From Pleurobrachia bachei (lineage: Eukaryota > Ctenophora > Tentaculata > Cydippida > Pleurobrachiidae): a stretch of DNA of 32,225 nucleotides. Each line of letters opens with the position of its first letter. Position 1 is the stretch's first letter. The position numbers were made by a program, and so were the translations under genes. Below are positions 18,470 to 26,710 of this stretch, piece after piece. The notes under the pieces are model-generated. The model did not search any database. It was given only the letters and a program-made list of their open reading frames with translations, and was not told the origin of the DNA. The stretch is from assembly GCA_000695325.1 (NCBI GenBank), contig AVPN01000293.1:3138-35362 (forward strand). The letters run 5' to 3'.

Positions 18470-19291
18470 CTAAGCTTCAGTAAGTTTATAAACATCATCT
18501 CTCTTCTGCTTCCAAGTAGGAATTCCCTCCCTGACAGCTTGGATATCCTCCCTCTTCACATCACAATATATTGTCTTCACCTCATGCCCCGCAGAATCCA
18601 CCACCTTCCCAGTCGGTGCCACAACGACAGAGTGTCCCCAGGAGACATATCCGGCCTCTCGGTCAGTAGCTGGGGCTATACTCGCACAGTAAACCTGGTT
18701 ATCTACCGCTCGAGCCCGGGTCAGCAGCTCGAAATATACAGGTCCGGTAGTCATGTTGAAAGCCCCAGGGTACACCAGGAAATCAGCACCTTTCAGTCTC
18801 ATCAGCTGGGCGAGCTCAGGGAATCTAATATCATAGCAGATGGCAACCCCAACTGTAAAACCATTACAATCAAACGTTGTCACTGAGTTTCCCGGAGACA
18901 GAGTCTCAGATTCCTGAAATCGGATCTTCCCTGGGATGTCAATGTCGAAGAGATGCATTTTACGGTGTTTTGCAATGATCTCTCCCTCGGGGTTGAATAC
19001 GAGGGAGGTGTTAAACAAACTAGAACCATCTTTCTCGGGGATTGATCCACCAATGATGTGAACTTTTTGTTCCTTTGCAAGCTGACTCAGGTGCTTCGAG
19101 GTTTGACCATCAGGGATCGGCTCTGCGTATTCTGCAAAGAATTGGTTGCCGTAGGGGGAATTAAAGCACTCTGGAAATGAGATTAAATTTGCACCGTTTG
19201 CAACAGCTTTCACGGCGAGCTCAGATGCTTGGGCAAGGTTTTTCAGCTTATCGGCCCCGGGCTTTAGCTGGATCCCTGCAAACCTTAACAT
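18470..19291 (-). CDS. NIT2: Omega-amidase NIT2
   Basis: This intronless frame of 273 codons (human NIT2: 276) aligns over its whole length with nitrilase-superfamily omega-amidases, which hydrolyse alpha-ketoglutaramate and alpha-ketosuccinamate to the keto acids and ammonia. The catalytic triad is visible: Glu41 in ISFPECFNSPYG, Lys111 in AKHRKMHLFDID and Cys152 in GVAICYDIRFPE. The substrate-loop phrase YPGAFNMTTGP is also intact. It is the only complete copy in the window; two truncated copies lie at 19762-20365 and 22662-23070. They differ from it at one residue I can see (IRFQE here, IRVQE in both others). Its upstream region is one half of the NIT2/ENSA divergent promoter, cut off at about 19517, so this copy has lost its ENSA partner. 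Confidence 0.95.
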   Translation of the reverse strand: MLRFAGIQLKPGADKLKNLAQASELAVKAVANGANLISFPECFNSPYGNQFFAEYAEPIPDGQTSKHLSQLAKEQKVHIIGGSIPEKDGSSLFNTSLVFNPEGEIIAKHRKMHLFDIDIPGKIRFQESETLSPGNSVTTFDCNGFTVGVAICYDIRFPELAQLMRLKGADFLVYPGAFNMTTGPVYFELLTRARAVDNQVYCASIAPATDREAGYVSWGHSVVVAPTGKVVDSAGHEVKTIYCDVKREDIQAVREGIPTWKQKRDDVYKLTEA

Positions 19292-19517
19292 GATCTAGAG
19301 GCTGAAAATTGTGATTAAGGATAAAAACAACTGAAGTATAAAACACAAATGGTGTCAGTCTGTCTAGGAAGTAGGAAAGTTACAATACCGGCGAAATGCG
19401 ACGACAGTATTGAATACAAGATTGCCTCTTAGGGTTAGAATATCAAAAATTTCTATACACACTATTCCTCCGTGTTCCGTAAAGCCTCAAAATTATAAAA
19501 ACCGAAGAAAATTGCAT
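19292..19517. promoter_or_regulatory. NIT2-side half of the divergent promoter (copy 1)
   Basis: About 226 bp are almost identical to the NIT2-proximal part of the full 577-bp intergenic promoters at 20366-20942 and 23071-23647. The match stops abruptly after TGCATGTTTTTGT. If the complete NIT2 copy is expressed, this half must suffice. Confidence 0.75.
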
Positions 19518-19761
19518 GTTTTTGTTGGCATACGCTGCAGGCCCTTCAAGATGAAGGGCCTGGAAGGAATGCCGCGCTGGGGGGGAATACATAATCAATC
19601 ATATCTCCAGTTCCAGATAAGGTACAGAAATCGTTTTGGTGTCGTTAGAAAGAGAAAGATAAAAGCTTTCAAATGCAGCCGGTTTCAGGTCTTTATCTTA
19701 TCAGGAACAGGAGATATGAACCAAACTCCGCAAAATCGAGTGCGGTTGAACCAAAAAACAC
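19518..19761. other. Unique filler between duplicated segments
   Basis: These 244 bp match neither neighbouring duplicate. They begin with a hairpin (CAGGCCCTTCA ... AAGGGCCTG, near 19539-19563) and continue with sequence resembling dispersed repeats (a GTCGTTAGAAAGAGAAAGATA phrase recalls the one in the palindrome arms). They end exactly where the truncated second NIT2 copy begins. Confidence 0.6.
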
Positions 19762-20365
19762 AGTAAACCTGGTTATCTACCGCTCGAGCCCGGGTCAGCA
19801 GCTCGAAATATACAGGTCCGGTAGTCATGTTGAAAGCCCCAGGGTACACCAGGAAATCAGCACCTTTCAGTCTCATCAGCTGGGCGAGCTCAGGGAATCT
19901 AATATCATAGCAGATGGCAACCCCAACTGTAAAACCATTACAATCAAACGTTGTCACTGAGTTTCCCGGAGACAGAGTCTCAGATTCCTGGACTCGGATC
20001 TTCCCTGGGATGTCAATGTCGAAAAGATGCATTTTACGGTGTTTTGCAATGATCTCTCCCTCGGGGTTGAATACGAGGGAGGTGTTAAACAAACTAGAAC
20101 CATCTTTCTCGGGGATTGATCCACCAATGATGTGAACTTTTTGTTCCTTTGCAAGCTGACTCAGGTGCTTCGAGGTTTGACCATCAGGGATCGGCTCTGC
20201 GTATTCTGCAAAGAATTGGTTGCCGTAGGGGGAATTAAAGCACTCTGGAAATGAGATTAAATTTGCACCGTTTGCAACAGCTTTCACGGCGAGCTCAGAT
20301 GCTTGGGCAAGGTTTTTCAGCTTATCGGCCCCGGGCTTTAGCTGGATCCCTGCAAACCTTAACAT
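19762..20365 (-). pseudogene. NIT2: NIT2 copy 2, C-terminally truncated
   Basis: The first 202 codons are intact and keep Glu41, Lys111 and Cys152. The frame then runs into the filler and stops after about 24 unrelated residues (VFWFNRTRFCGVWF...), losing the last 70 or so residues of the fold. It is transcribed from the complete divergent promoter shared with ENSA copy 1. It may be expressed but is unlikely to fold as an active amidase. Nucleotide identity to the complete gene is very high, so the event is recent. Confidence 0.85.
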
Positions 20366-20942
20366 GATCTAGAGGCTGGAAATTGTGATTAAGGATAAAA
20401 ACAACTGAAGTATAAAACACAAATGGTGTCAGTCTGTCTAGGAAGTAGGAAAGTTACAATACCGGCGAAATGCGACGACAGTATTGAATACAAGATTGCC
20501 TCTTAGGGTTAGAATATCAAAAATTTCTATACACACTATTCCTCCGTGTTCCGTAAAGCCTCAAAATTATAAAAACCGAAGAAAATTGCATGTTTTTGTC
20601 TTTTGAGGATTTTCGTACAACAAAAAGTTTCGTGTTTGACATTGAAAAGCGCTGCCTTATCCCTGTGCGCGTGACGCAGAACGGGGGGCTAGCAGCGTTC
20701 GCCAATGTTTGACAAATTTTCTTTGAAAACGCAAATCAGGTTTTTGAACTTTTCATCGCGCGGCGCGACTTGCAGCGCAGAAAAATTTAAATGCGCGGCG
20801 CAAATCGGACATCAATCTAAAAATTCCAAATTTGAAGTTTCGAAAAACAGCCCGAAACTTCAAAATTTTGAAAACTGTGTTGGAATTTCTGGCTGATTTT
20901 TGAAGAAACAAGACACAAATCTAATCCTCGTGGCTGTTTAAA
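20366..20942. promoter_or_regulatory. NIT2/ENSA divergent promoter (copy 2)
   Basis: 577 bp separate the divergent start codons of NIT2 copy 2 (minus) and ENSA copy 1 (plus). The ENSA half has a CG-rich patch with GCGCGTGACGCAGAAC, containing a CRE-like TGACGCA, and with TCGCGCGGCGCGA. There is no TATA box on either side. Head-to-head spacing under 1 kb with a CpG-rich centre fits a bidirectional promoter. The short open frames inside are not genes. Confidence 0.7.
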
Positions 20943-21534
20943 ATGGCCTCGTGCCAAGACAACGAAACTAAGATAACCCCGGCTGATGTGAGTAATACAA
21001 ATTCACATCAAAACGTAATTTCAAACTTTTCCCTCAGGGTGAAGTACCCCAAATCCAAGCACAAAATGTAGCTCCTGCGAGTAGTGCTCCTACCGATGAT
21101 GTACTGGTGAGTTCTAAACTTTAAAGACGTGTCATTTCAATTGAACATCGCTGTAACTGCTCTTAGATACGGGAACGCTCTCCCCTACAACTGCTCTTTT
21201 TCAGGCGAAAGCTATTGCAGATGATCAGCTAAAGGCTGTTTCCAAGTACGGTAATATCAAAAAGAAATCAACAGAAGCTATGAGGACACGCATGATGGGG
21301 GCAAGTTACACACTTTTCTAGAGAGAGTTTTAGTGTCATCTATAACATCTTACTTGAAAACTTGTAAACTATACCTTACTTCTCGTTTAGGGTGGCAAGC
21401 AATACTTCGACTCTGGTGATCATGCTCTGGGGCGTAATCGTCCCAATGCTCCCACTTTGGAACCAGCATCAGTCGACATTCTACGAAACCGAAAACCTTC
21501 CATACCCAACAAAATTGTGTCCCGCCTTTCATAG
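20943..21534 (+). CDS. ENSA: Endosulfine/ARPP19 family, copy 1
   Basis: Four exons (20943-20987, 21038-21106, 21205-21300, 21391-21534) give 117 residues, close to ARPP19/ENSA (112-121). The family's core is KYGNIKKKSTEAMRTRMM followed by GGKQYFDSGDHAL. Ser78 in FDSGD is the site Greatwall/MASTL phosphorylates, turning the protein into an inhibitor of PP2A-B55 that permits mitotic entry. A second typical site is Ser107 in NRKPS, matching the PKA site of vertebrate ENSA (RKSS). The residue after FDSGD is His; it is Tyr in the yeast and vertebrate family members I recall. Intron 3 uses a GC donor (GGG/GCAAGT), as does copy 2. The encoded protein appears identical to copy 2. It starts 577 bp from NIT2 copy 2, divergently. 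Confidence 0.85.
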
Positions 21535-21617
21535 GCAACAAAACTATTTACCCCCAATTATAAACTGCAATAGAGGGGCTTTTTGATTTTGAGTCCTTTT
21601 AAATGGACTGAATACTC

Positions 21618-21625
21618 TATATAAG
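21618..21625 (+). promoter_or_regulatory. TATA-box-like site before PRPSAP copy 1
   Basis: TATATAAG lies 84 bp after the ENSA stop and about 150 bp before the PRPSAP ATG; the same site is at 24319-24326 in the other copy. It could drive PRPSAP on its own. The ATG follows directly on a strong acceptor (CTCTCTGTCTAG), so the mature 5' end probably comes from a spliced leader exon upstream. Confidence 0.4.
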
Positions 21626-21772
21626 AATTCTCAGCAAATAGTTGCTACCAATTACTGTTTGTTTATTCAATTCGCTTTGCGTTTTCAACCATGCTATTTT
21701 AATCTGTCTAAAATCCCACAGCATATAATCATGTTCCATCCACTATTACTACCCCTCCCTCTCTCTGTCTAG

Positions 21773-22555
21773 ATGCCTATGCGTCACGGATCTGCCGGCA
21801 GGAGCCGGACCTCAGGAGGTAGCAATAGCTCCCTCCGCCCTCCCATGATAGTGTTTGGGTGTTCCGCCCACCCCCAACTATCTGATGAGGTGTGCACTAT
21901 TCTCGGGATTACTAAGGGCGATCTGGCCATTACACACCCCACTAACAAGGAGACAGATGTAGAGGTAGGAAAGAGTGAGGAGTTCGAGTAATATATTAGA
22001 GCTACTAGCTGCCGATTTTTCACGCCCCATGCGAGCTTGAGTGTTTGTGGCAAATCTTGTTTTTTTTGCTTCAAACAGAATTATGTATGCACCCACGATC
22101 CGAGATCAGAGCAAATTTTCTACAATCTGTCTTTCTCAAGGGGTTCGCGGATCCTGAGTTTCTGAGAAACGAAACCGGAGTCAAGGTATCCTCTTTACAC
22201 ATCTCTCTTTTGTTGTGCTATCTCTCTTTCTGTTTTGTTGTTGTGTACTAACCCATGTCCACTTTGCTCCTTTATAAACAACACCCATCCTCTCAAAATG
22301 CCACTGGAATCTCCTTCCTCTCTCAGATTAACGAATACGTGAGGAGCAAGGAGGTATTTATCATCAGTTCGGGTGACTGCAATAACATCAATAACCTCAT
22401 TATGGAGCTACTGATTGTAATATACGCCTGTAAAACTAGCAGTGCTAGGAAGATAGTAGCCGTACTCCCATACCTGCCCTACTCTAGGCAGTGTAAAATG
22501 AGGAAGAGAGGGTGTATCACTGCTAAACTGGTCGCTAAACTCCTCTGCAATGCGG
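21773..22555 (+). pseudogene. PRPSAP copy 1, 5' exons only
   Basis: Exon 1 (21773-21964) and exon 2 (22327-22555) match those of the complete PRPSAP at 24475-26288 with a few substitutions. Exon 2 ends in a good donor (GCGG/GTAAGT). The intron continues to about 22650, where a C-run joins it to truncated NIT2 copy 3, so exons 3 and 4 are absent. Splicing could in principle skip to exon 3 of the complete copy, over about 2.8 kb and the whole ENSA copy 2, and would keep the frame, because exon 2 ends in phase 1 in both copies. Without that, the product would be about 140 residues of the N-terminal domain. Confidence 0.85.
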
Positions 22556-22661
22556 GTAAGTAGTGTAGAAAGTTGATTTATATTGTAAACTTACAACTGT
22601 TCTTATATACTACTTGGTTTTCGTGTTCCCTCTAGCATGCTTTATATCACCTCCCCCCCCC

Positions 22662-23070
22662 CTGAGTTTCCCGGAGACAGAGTCTCAGATTCCTGGACTC
22701 GGATCTTCCCTGGGATGTCAATGTCGAAAAGATGCATTTTACGGTGTTTTGCAATGATCTCTCCCTCGGGGTTGAATACGAGGGAGGTGTTAAACAAACT
22801 AGAACCATCTTTCTCGGGGATTGATCCACCAATGATGTGAACTTTTTGTTCCTTTGCAAGCTGACTCAGGTGCTTCGAGGTTTGACCATCAGGGATCGGC
22901 TCTGCGTATTCTGCAAAGAATTGGTTGCCGTAGGGGGAATTAAAGCACTCTGGAAATGAGATTAAATTTGCACCGTTTGCAACAGCTTTCACGGCGAGCT
23001 CAGATGCTTGGGCAAGGTTTTTCAGCTTATCGGCCCCGGGCTTTAGCTGGATCCCTGCAAACCTTAACAT
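22662..23070 (-). pseudogene. NIT2: NIT2 copy 3, truncated before the catalytic Cys
   Basis: The first 136 codons are intact (Glu41 and Lys111 present). The frame ends six codons later in the junction sequence, so the catalytic Cys152 and the second half are missing. It carries the IRVQE variant of copy 2, so segments 2 and 3 are closest relatives. Its divergent promoter to ENSA copy 2 is complete. Confidence 0.9.
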
Positions 23071-23647
23071 GATCTAGAGGCTGGAAATTGTGATTAAGGA
23101 TAAAAACAACTGAAGTATAAAACACAAATGGTGTCAGTCTGTCTAGGAAGTAGGAAAGTTACAATACCGGCGAAATGCGACGACAGTATTGAATACAAGA
23201 TTGCCTCTTAGGGTTAGAATATCAAAAATTTCTATACACACTATTCCTCCGTGTTCCGTAAAGCCTCAAAATTATAAAAACCGAAGAAAATTGCATGTTT
23301 TTGTCTTTTGAGGATTTTCGTACAACAAAAAGTTTCGTGTTTGACATTGAAAAGCGCTGCCTTATCCCTGTGCGCGTGACGCAGAACGGGGGGCTAGCAG
23401 CGTTCGCCAATGTTTGACAAATTTTCTTTGAAAACGCAAATCAGGTTTTTGAACTTTTCATCGCGCGGCGCGACTTGCAGCGCAGGAAAATTTAAATGCG
23501 CGGCGCAAATCGGACATCAATCTAAAAATTCCAAATTTGAAGTTTCGAAAAACAGCCCGAAACTTCAAAATTTTGAAAACTGTGTTGGAATTTCTGGCTG
23601 ATTTTTGAAGAAACAAGACACAAATCTAATCCTCGTGGCTGTTTAAA
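23071..23647. promoter_or_regulatory. NIT2/ENSA divergent promoter (copy 3)
   Basis: Same length (577 bp) as the copy at 20366-20942; the one difference I found is A to G in GCGCAG(A/G)AAAATT near 23486. It drives ENSA copy 2 on plus and NIT2 copy 3 on minus. Confidence 0.7.
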
Positions 23648-24235
23648 ATGGCCTCGTGCCAAGACAACGAAACTAAGATAACCCCGGCTGATGTGAGTAA
23701 TACAAATTCACATCAAAACGTAATTTCCGTCTCAATTTTACGTTTTCCTCAGGGTGAAGTACCCCAAATCCAAGCACAAAATGTAGCTCCTGCGAGCAGT
23801 GCTCCTACCGATGATGTACTGGTGAGTACTAAACTTCAACGACGTGTCGTTTTATTTGAACATCGCTCCAACTAATCTTAGTTACGGTTACGCTCTCCCT
23901 ACAACTGTGCCTTTTCAGGCGAAAGCTATTGCAGATGATCAGCTAAAGGCTGTTTCTAAGTACGGTAACATCAAAAAGAAATCAACAGAAGCTATGAGGA
24001 CACGCATGATGGGGGCAAGTTACACAAATATTTTTCTAGAGAGAGTTTTAGATTACAAATTATCAGCCATAACACCTTACTTCTCCTTTAGGGTGGTAAG
24101 CAATACTTCGACTCTGGTGATCATGCTCTGGGCCGTAATCGTCCCAATGCTCCCACCCTGGAACCCGCATCAGTCGACATCCTACGAAACCGAAAACCTT
24201 CCATACCCAACAAAATTGTGTCCCGCCTTTCATAG
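23648..24235 (+). CDS. ENSA: Endosulfine/ARPP19 family, copy 2
   Basis: Four exons (23648-23692, 23753-23821, 23919-24014, 24092-24235), 117 residues, with the same protein sequence as copy 1 as far as I can read, including the KQYFDSGDHAL core and the C-terminal NRKPSIPNK. Exonic differences to copy 1 are third-position silent changes (for example TCC/TCT, AAT/AAC, GGC/GGT, TTG/CTG). Introns 1-3 differ by substitutions and small indels. That pattern indicates both copies are under protein-level constraint. The GC-AG intron 3 is kept. Followed after 239 bp by PRPSAP on the same strand. Confidence 0.85.
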
Positions 24236-24474
24236 GCAACAAAACTATTTACCCCCAATTATAAACTGCAATAGAGGGGCTTTTTGATTTTGAGTCCTTT
24301 TAAATGGACTGAATACTCTATATAAGAATTCTCAGCAAATAGTTGCTACCAATTACTGTTTGTTTATTCAATTCGCTTTGCGTTTTCAACTGAGCTATTT
24401 TAATCTGTGTAAAATCCCACACCATATAATAATATTACATCCTCATACTACTACCTCTCTCTCCCTCTGTCTAG

Positions 24475-26288
24475 ATGCCAATGCGTCACGGATCAGCCGG
24501 CAGGAGCCGGACCTCAGGAGGTAGCAATAGCTCCCTCCGGCCTCCCATGATAGTGTTTGGGTGCTCTGCCCACCCCCAACTATCTGACGAGGTGTGCACT
24601 ATTCTCGGGATTACCAAGGGCGATCTGGCCATCACCCACCCCACTAACAAGGAGACAGATGTAGAGGTAGGAACGAGTGGAGTTCGAGTAATATATTAGA
24701 GCTACTAGCTGCCGATTTTTCACGCCCCATGCGAGCTTGAGTGTTTGTGGCAAATCTTGTTTTTTTGCTTCAAACAGAATTATGTATGCACCCACGATCC
24801 GAGATCAGAGCAAATTTTCTACAATCTGTCTTTCTCAAGGGGTTCGCGGATCCTGAGTTTCTGAGAAACGAAACCGGAGTCAAGGTATCCTCTTTACACA
24901 TCTCTCTTTTGTTGTGCTATCTCTCTTTCTGTTTTGTTGTTGTGTACTAACCCATGTCCACTTTGCTCCTTTATAAACAAACCCATCATCACAACATGCC
25001 ACTGGAATCTCCTTCCTCTCTCAGATTAACGAATATGTGAGGAGCAAGGAGGTATTTATCATCAGTTCGGGTGACTGCAATAACATCAATAACCTCATTA
25101 TGGAACTACTGATTGTAATATACGCCTGTAAAACTAGCAGTGCTAGAAAGATAGTAGCTGTGCTCCCATACCTGCCCTATTCGAGGCAGTGTAAAATGAG
25201 GAAGAGAGGGTGTATCACCGCTAAACTGGTCGCTAAACTCCTCTGCAATGCAGGTATTAGGGGTACAAAGATGATTTATTGTTAACTTGTAACTTGAAAG
25301 ATGACACCTTTTTAGAGAACCAAATGTTATAATATAAGTACTTGATTTCCTTGTCCCATCTTAGCATGCTTTATATCACATTCCCCCTCAGGAGTGAATC
25401 ACCTGATAACCATGGATCTACACCACAAGGAAATCCAGGCTTTCTTTGACTGTTCAGTGGACAACCTGAGAGCGTCTCCCTTTATAATCCAATACATCCT
25501 GGACAATGTCCCGGATTTTCAGAACGGGGTCATCATTGCTAAATCACCTGATGCCACTAGGAGGGCTAGCAGTTACGCAGAGAGGCTCCAGCTGGACATT
25601 GCTGTTATTCATGGAGAGGTTAGTTACAATAGCCCTCACTCTTGCCTTGATAAAATAAAACATGAAACGGCATTCCTTCGTTATGACTCTGTTGATTGAC
25701 CGTGGTTAGGAAATGTGATGTCTAGGAAGTCGATTTCCTCAAACAATTAACAAAGAGCCCATGATACAACCTACTAAAAGTCTAATATCTCTCTCCCAGG
25801 AAAAGAACGAAGGTGAAGAGTACAGTGACGATGGGCGAAGTTCCCCGCCTCCCCAATCCTCCTTCTCCGCTCAAATCTTCACGTTTGACTACCCTGGAAC
25901 GGTGCCCTCGGCAGTTCCCAAAGTTAAACCCTCCATCAGGGTGGTGGGGGATGTCAAGAACAGGATAGCAATCATTGTCGATGACATGATTGATGAAAGC
26001 AGGACCTTCCTGGACGCTGCACGACTTCTTAAGGCTGAGGGTGCCATCCAGGTCCATGTGATGGTGACCCATGGTGTCATGTCGGGGAGCTGTCCTGAGG
26101 AGTTGGAGCAAGCTGAGGAGATCGACCAGATTGTGGTGTGTAATACCGTACCTGTGGGTGATAAATTGGAGAGGTGCAAGAAGTTGAAGGTTATTGATGT
26201 CAGCATCATGATAGCTGAGGCGATCCGAAGGATCCATAATGGCGAGAGTATGGCGCATCTCTACCAGAATATAAGGGGAGATGACTAA
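24475..26288 (+). CDS. PRPSAP: PRPP synthetase-associated protein
   Basis: Four exons (24475-24666, 25025-25253, 25392-25618, 25800-26288) give about 378 residues, the size of PRPSAP1/2 (about 356-385). PRPSAPs are non-catalytic partners that bind PRPP synthetase and lower its activity in nucleotide synthesis. The two-domain phosphoribosyltransferase-like fold is clear: [99 protein letters not shown] in place of the catalytic RQDKK loop and the Ser/Pro-rich insert after VIHGE ([16 protein letters not shown]) mark it as PRPSAP rather than PRPS. PRPSAP1 versus PRPSAP2 cannot be decided. The ATG sits directly after an acceptor-like CTCTGTCTAG, so a non-coding or short first exon may exist upstream. 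Confidence 0.9.
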
Positions 26289-26710
26289 AGGAGTGATAAC
26301 ATGGTTTTACATGTCTGTGGTTTTTGGGGAAGAAATGCATGGAAGAAACACTTGATTATTCGGGTTACTGATTTCTAATGTTATGTGTGTCTAGGTCTAG
26401 ATAAGTTATGTATCCGGTGTGCGGCCTAACAAGTAAAGTGTATAAATTTTCTCTCTCTGGACTCCTGCTCACTTTTTACGATTGTTTTAAGATTTTTACA
26501 AACGCTCTGTGTTATATAAATGTTGTGTCACACGAACCAGATGTTGTTCATATTCCCACCGTGTTAAGAAGCTGAATTTTACAAAAACAAGAAACACCGT
26601 GTGTTTTTAATGTTTTACCGCGCGGATCAGCGCTACTGCTGGTGATGGATAACTTAACCCCTTTCTTTACTAATAATCACCACCCCTCTCTTCTTCACCA
26701 GGCCCTATAG
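26289..26710. other. Intergenic region, PRPSAP 3' end to POLR3B 5' end
   Basis: These 422 bp hold the PRPSAP 3' UTR and the POLR3B promoter. A pyrimidine-rich stretch ending CTTCTTCACCAG lies 9 bp before the POLR3B ATG and looks like a splice acceptor, so POLR3B may have a 5' UTR intron. I see no further gene. Confidence 0.5.

Larger units (their letters stand above)
19762..26288. repeat. Recent tandem duplication NIT2-promoter-ENSA-PRPSAP
   Basis: Segment 2 (19762-22650) and segment 3 (22662-26288) each run truncated NIT2, promoter, ENSA, PRPSAP. Corresponding starts are about 2.7 kb apart (20943 and 23648 for ENSA). The promoters are the same length with about one difference seen, while ENSA introns carry more changes and indels. 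The junction lies in a C-run (CACCTCCCCCCCCCCTGAG, near 22648-22666), which replaces the acceptor of PRPSAP exon 3 in segment 2. Confidence 0.92.

Noticed and set aside
20517-20896. Short frames inside the NIT2/ENSA promoter (also at 23222-23601)
   Set aside because: They are conserved only because the promoter was duplicated recently; no start context or family similarity.
25782-26258. Long minus-strand frames opposite PRPSAP exon 4 and POLR3B exon 1
   Set aside because: They are antisense shadows of strongly conserved coding exons.
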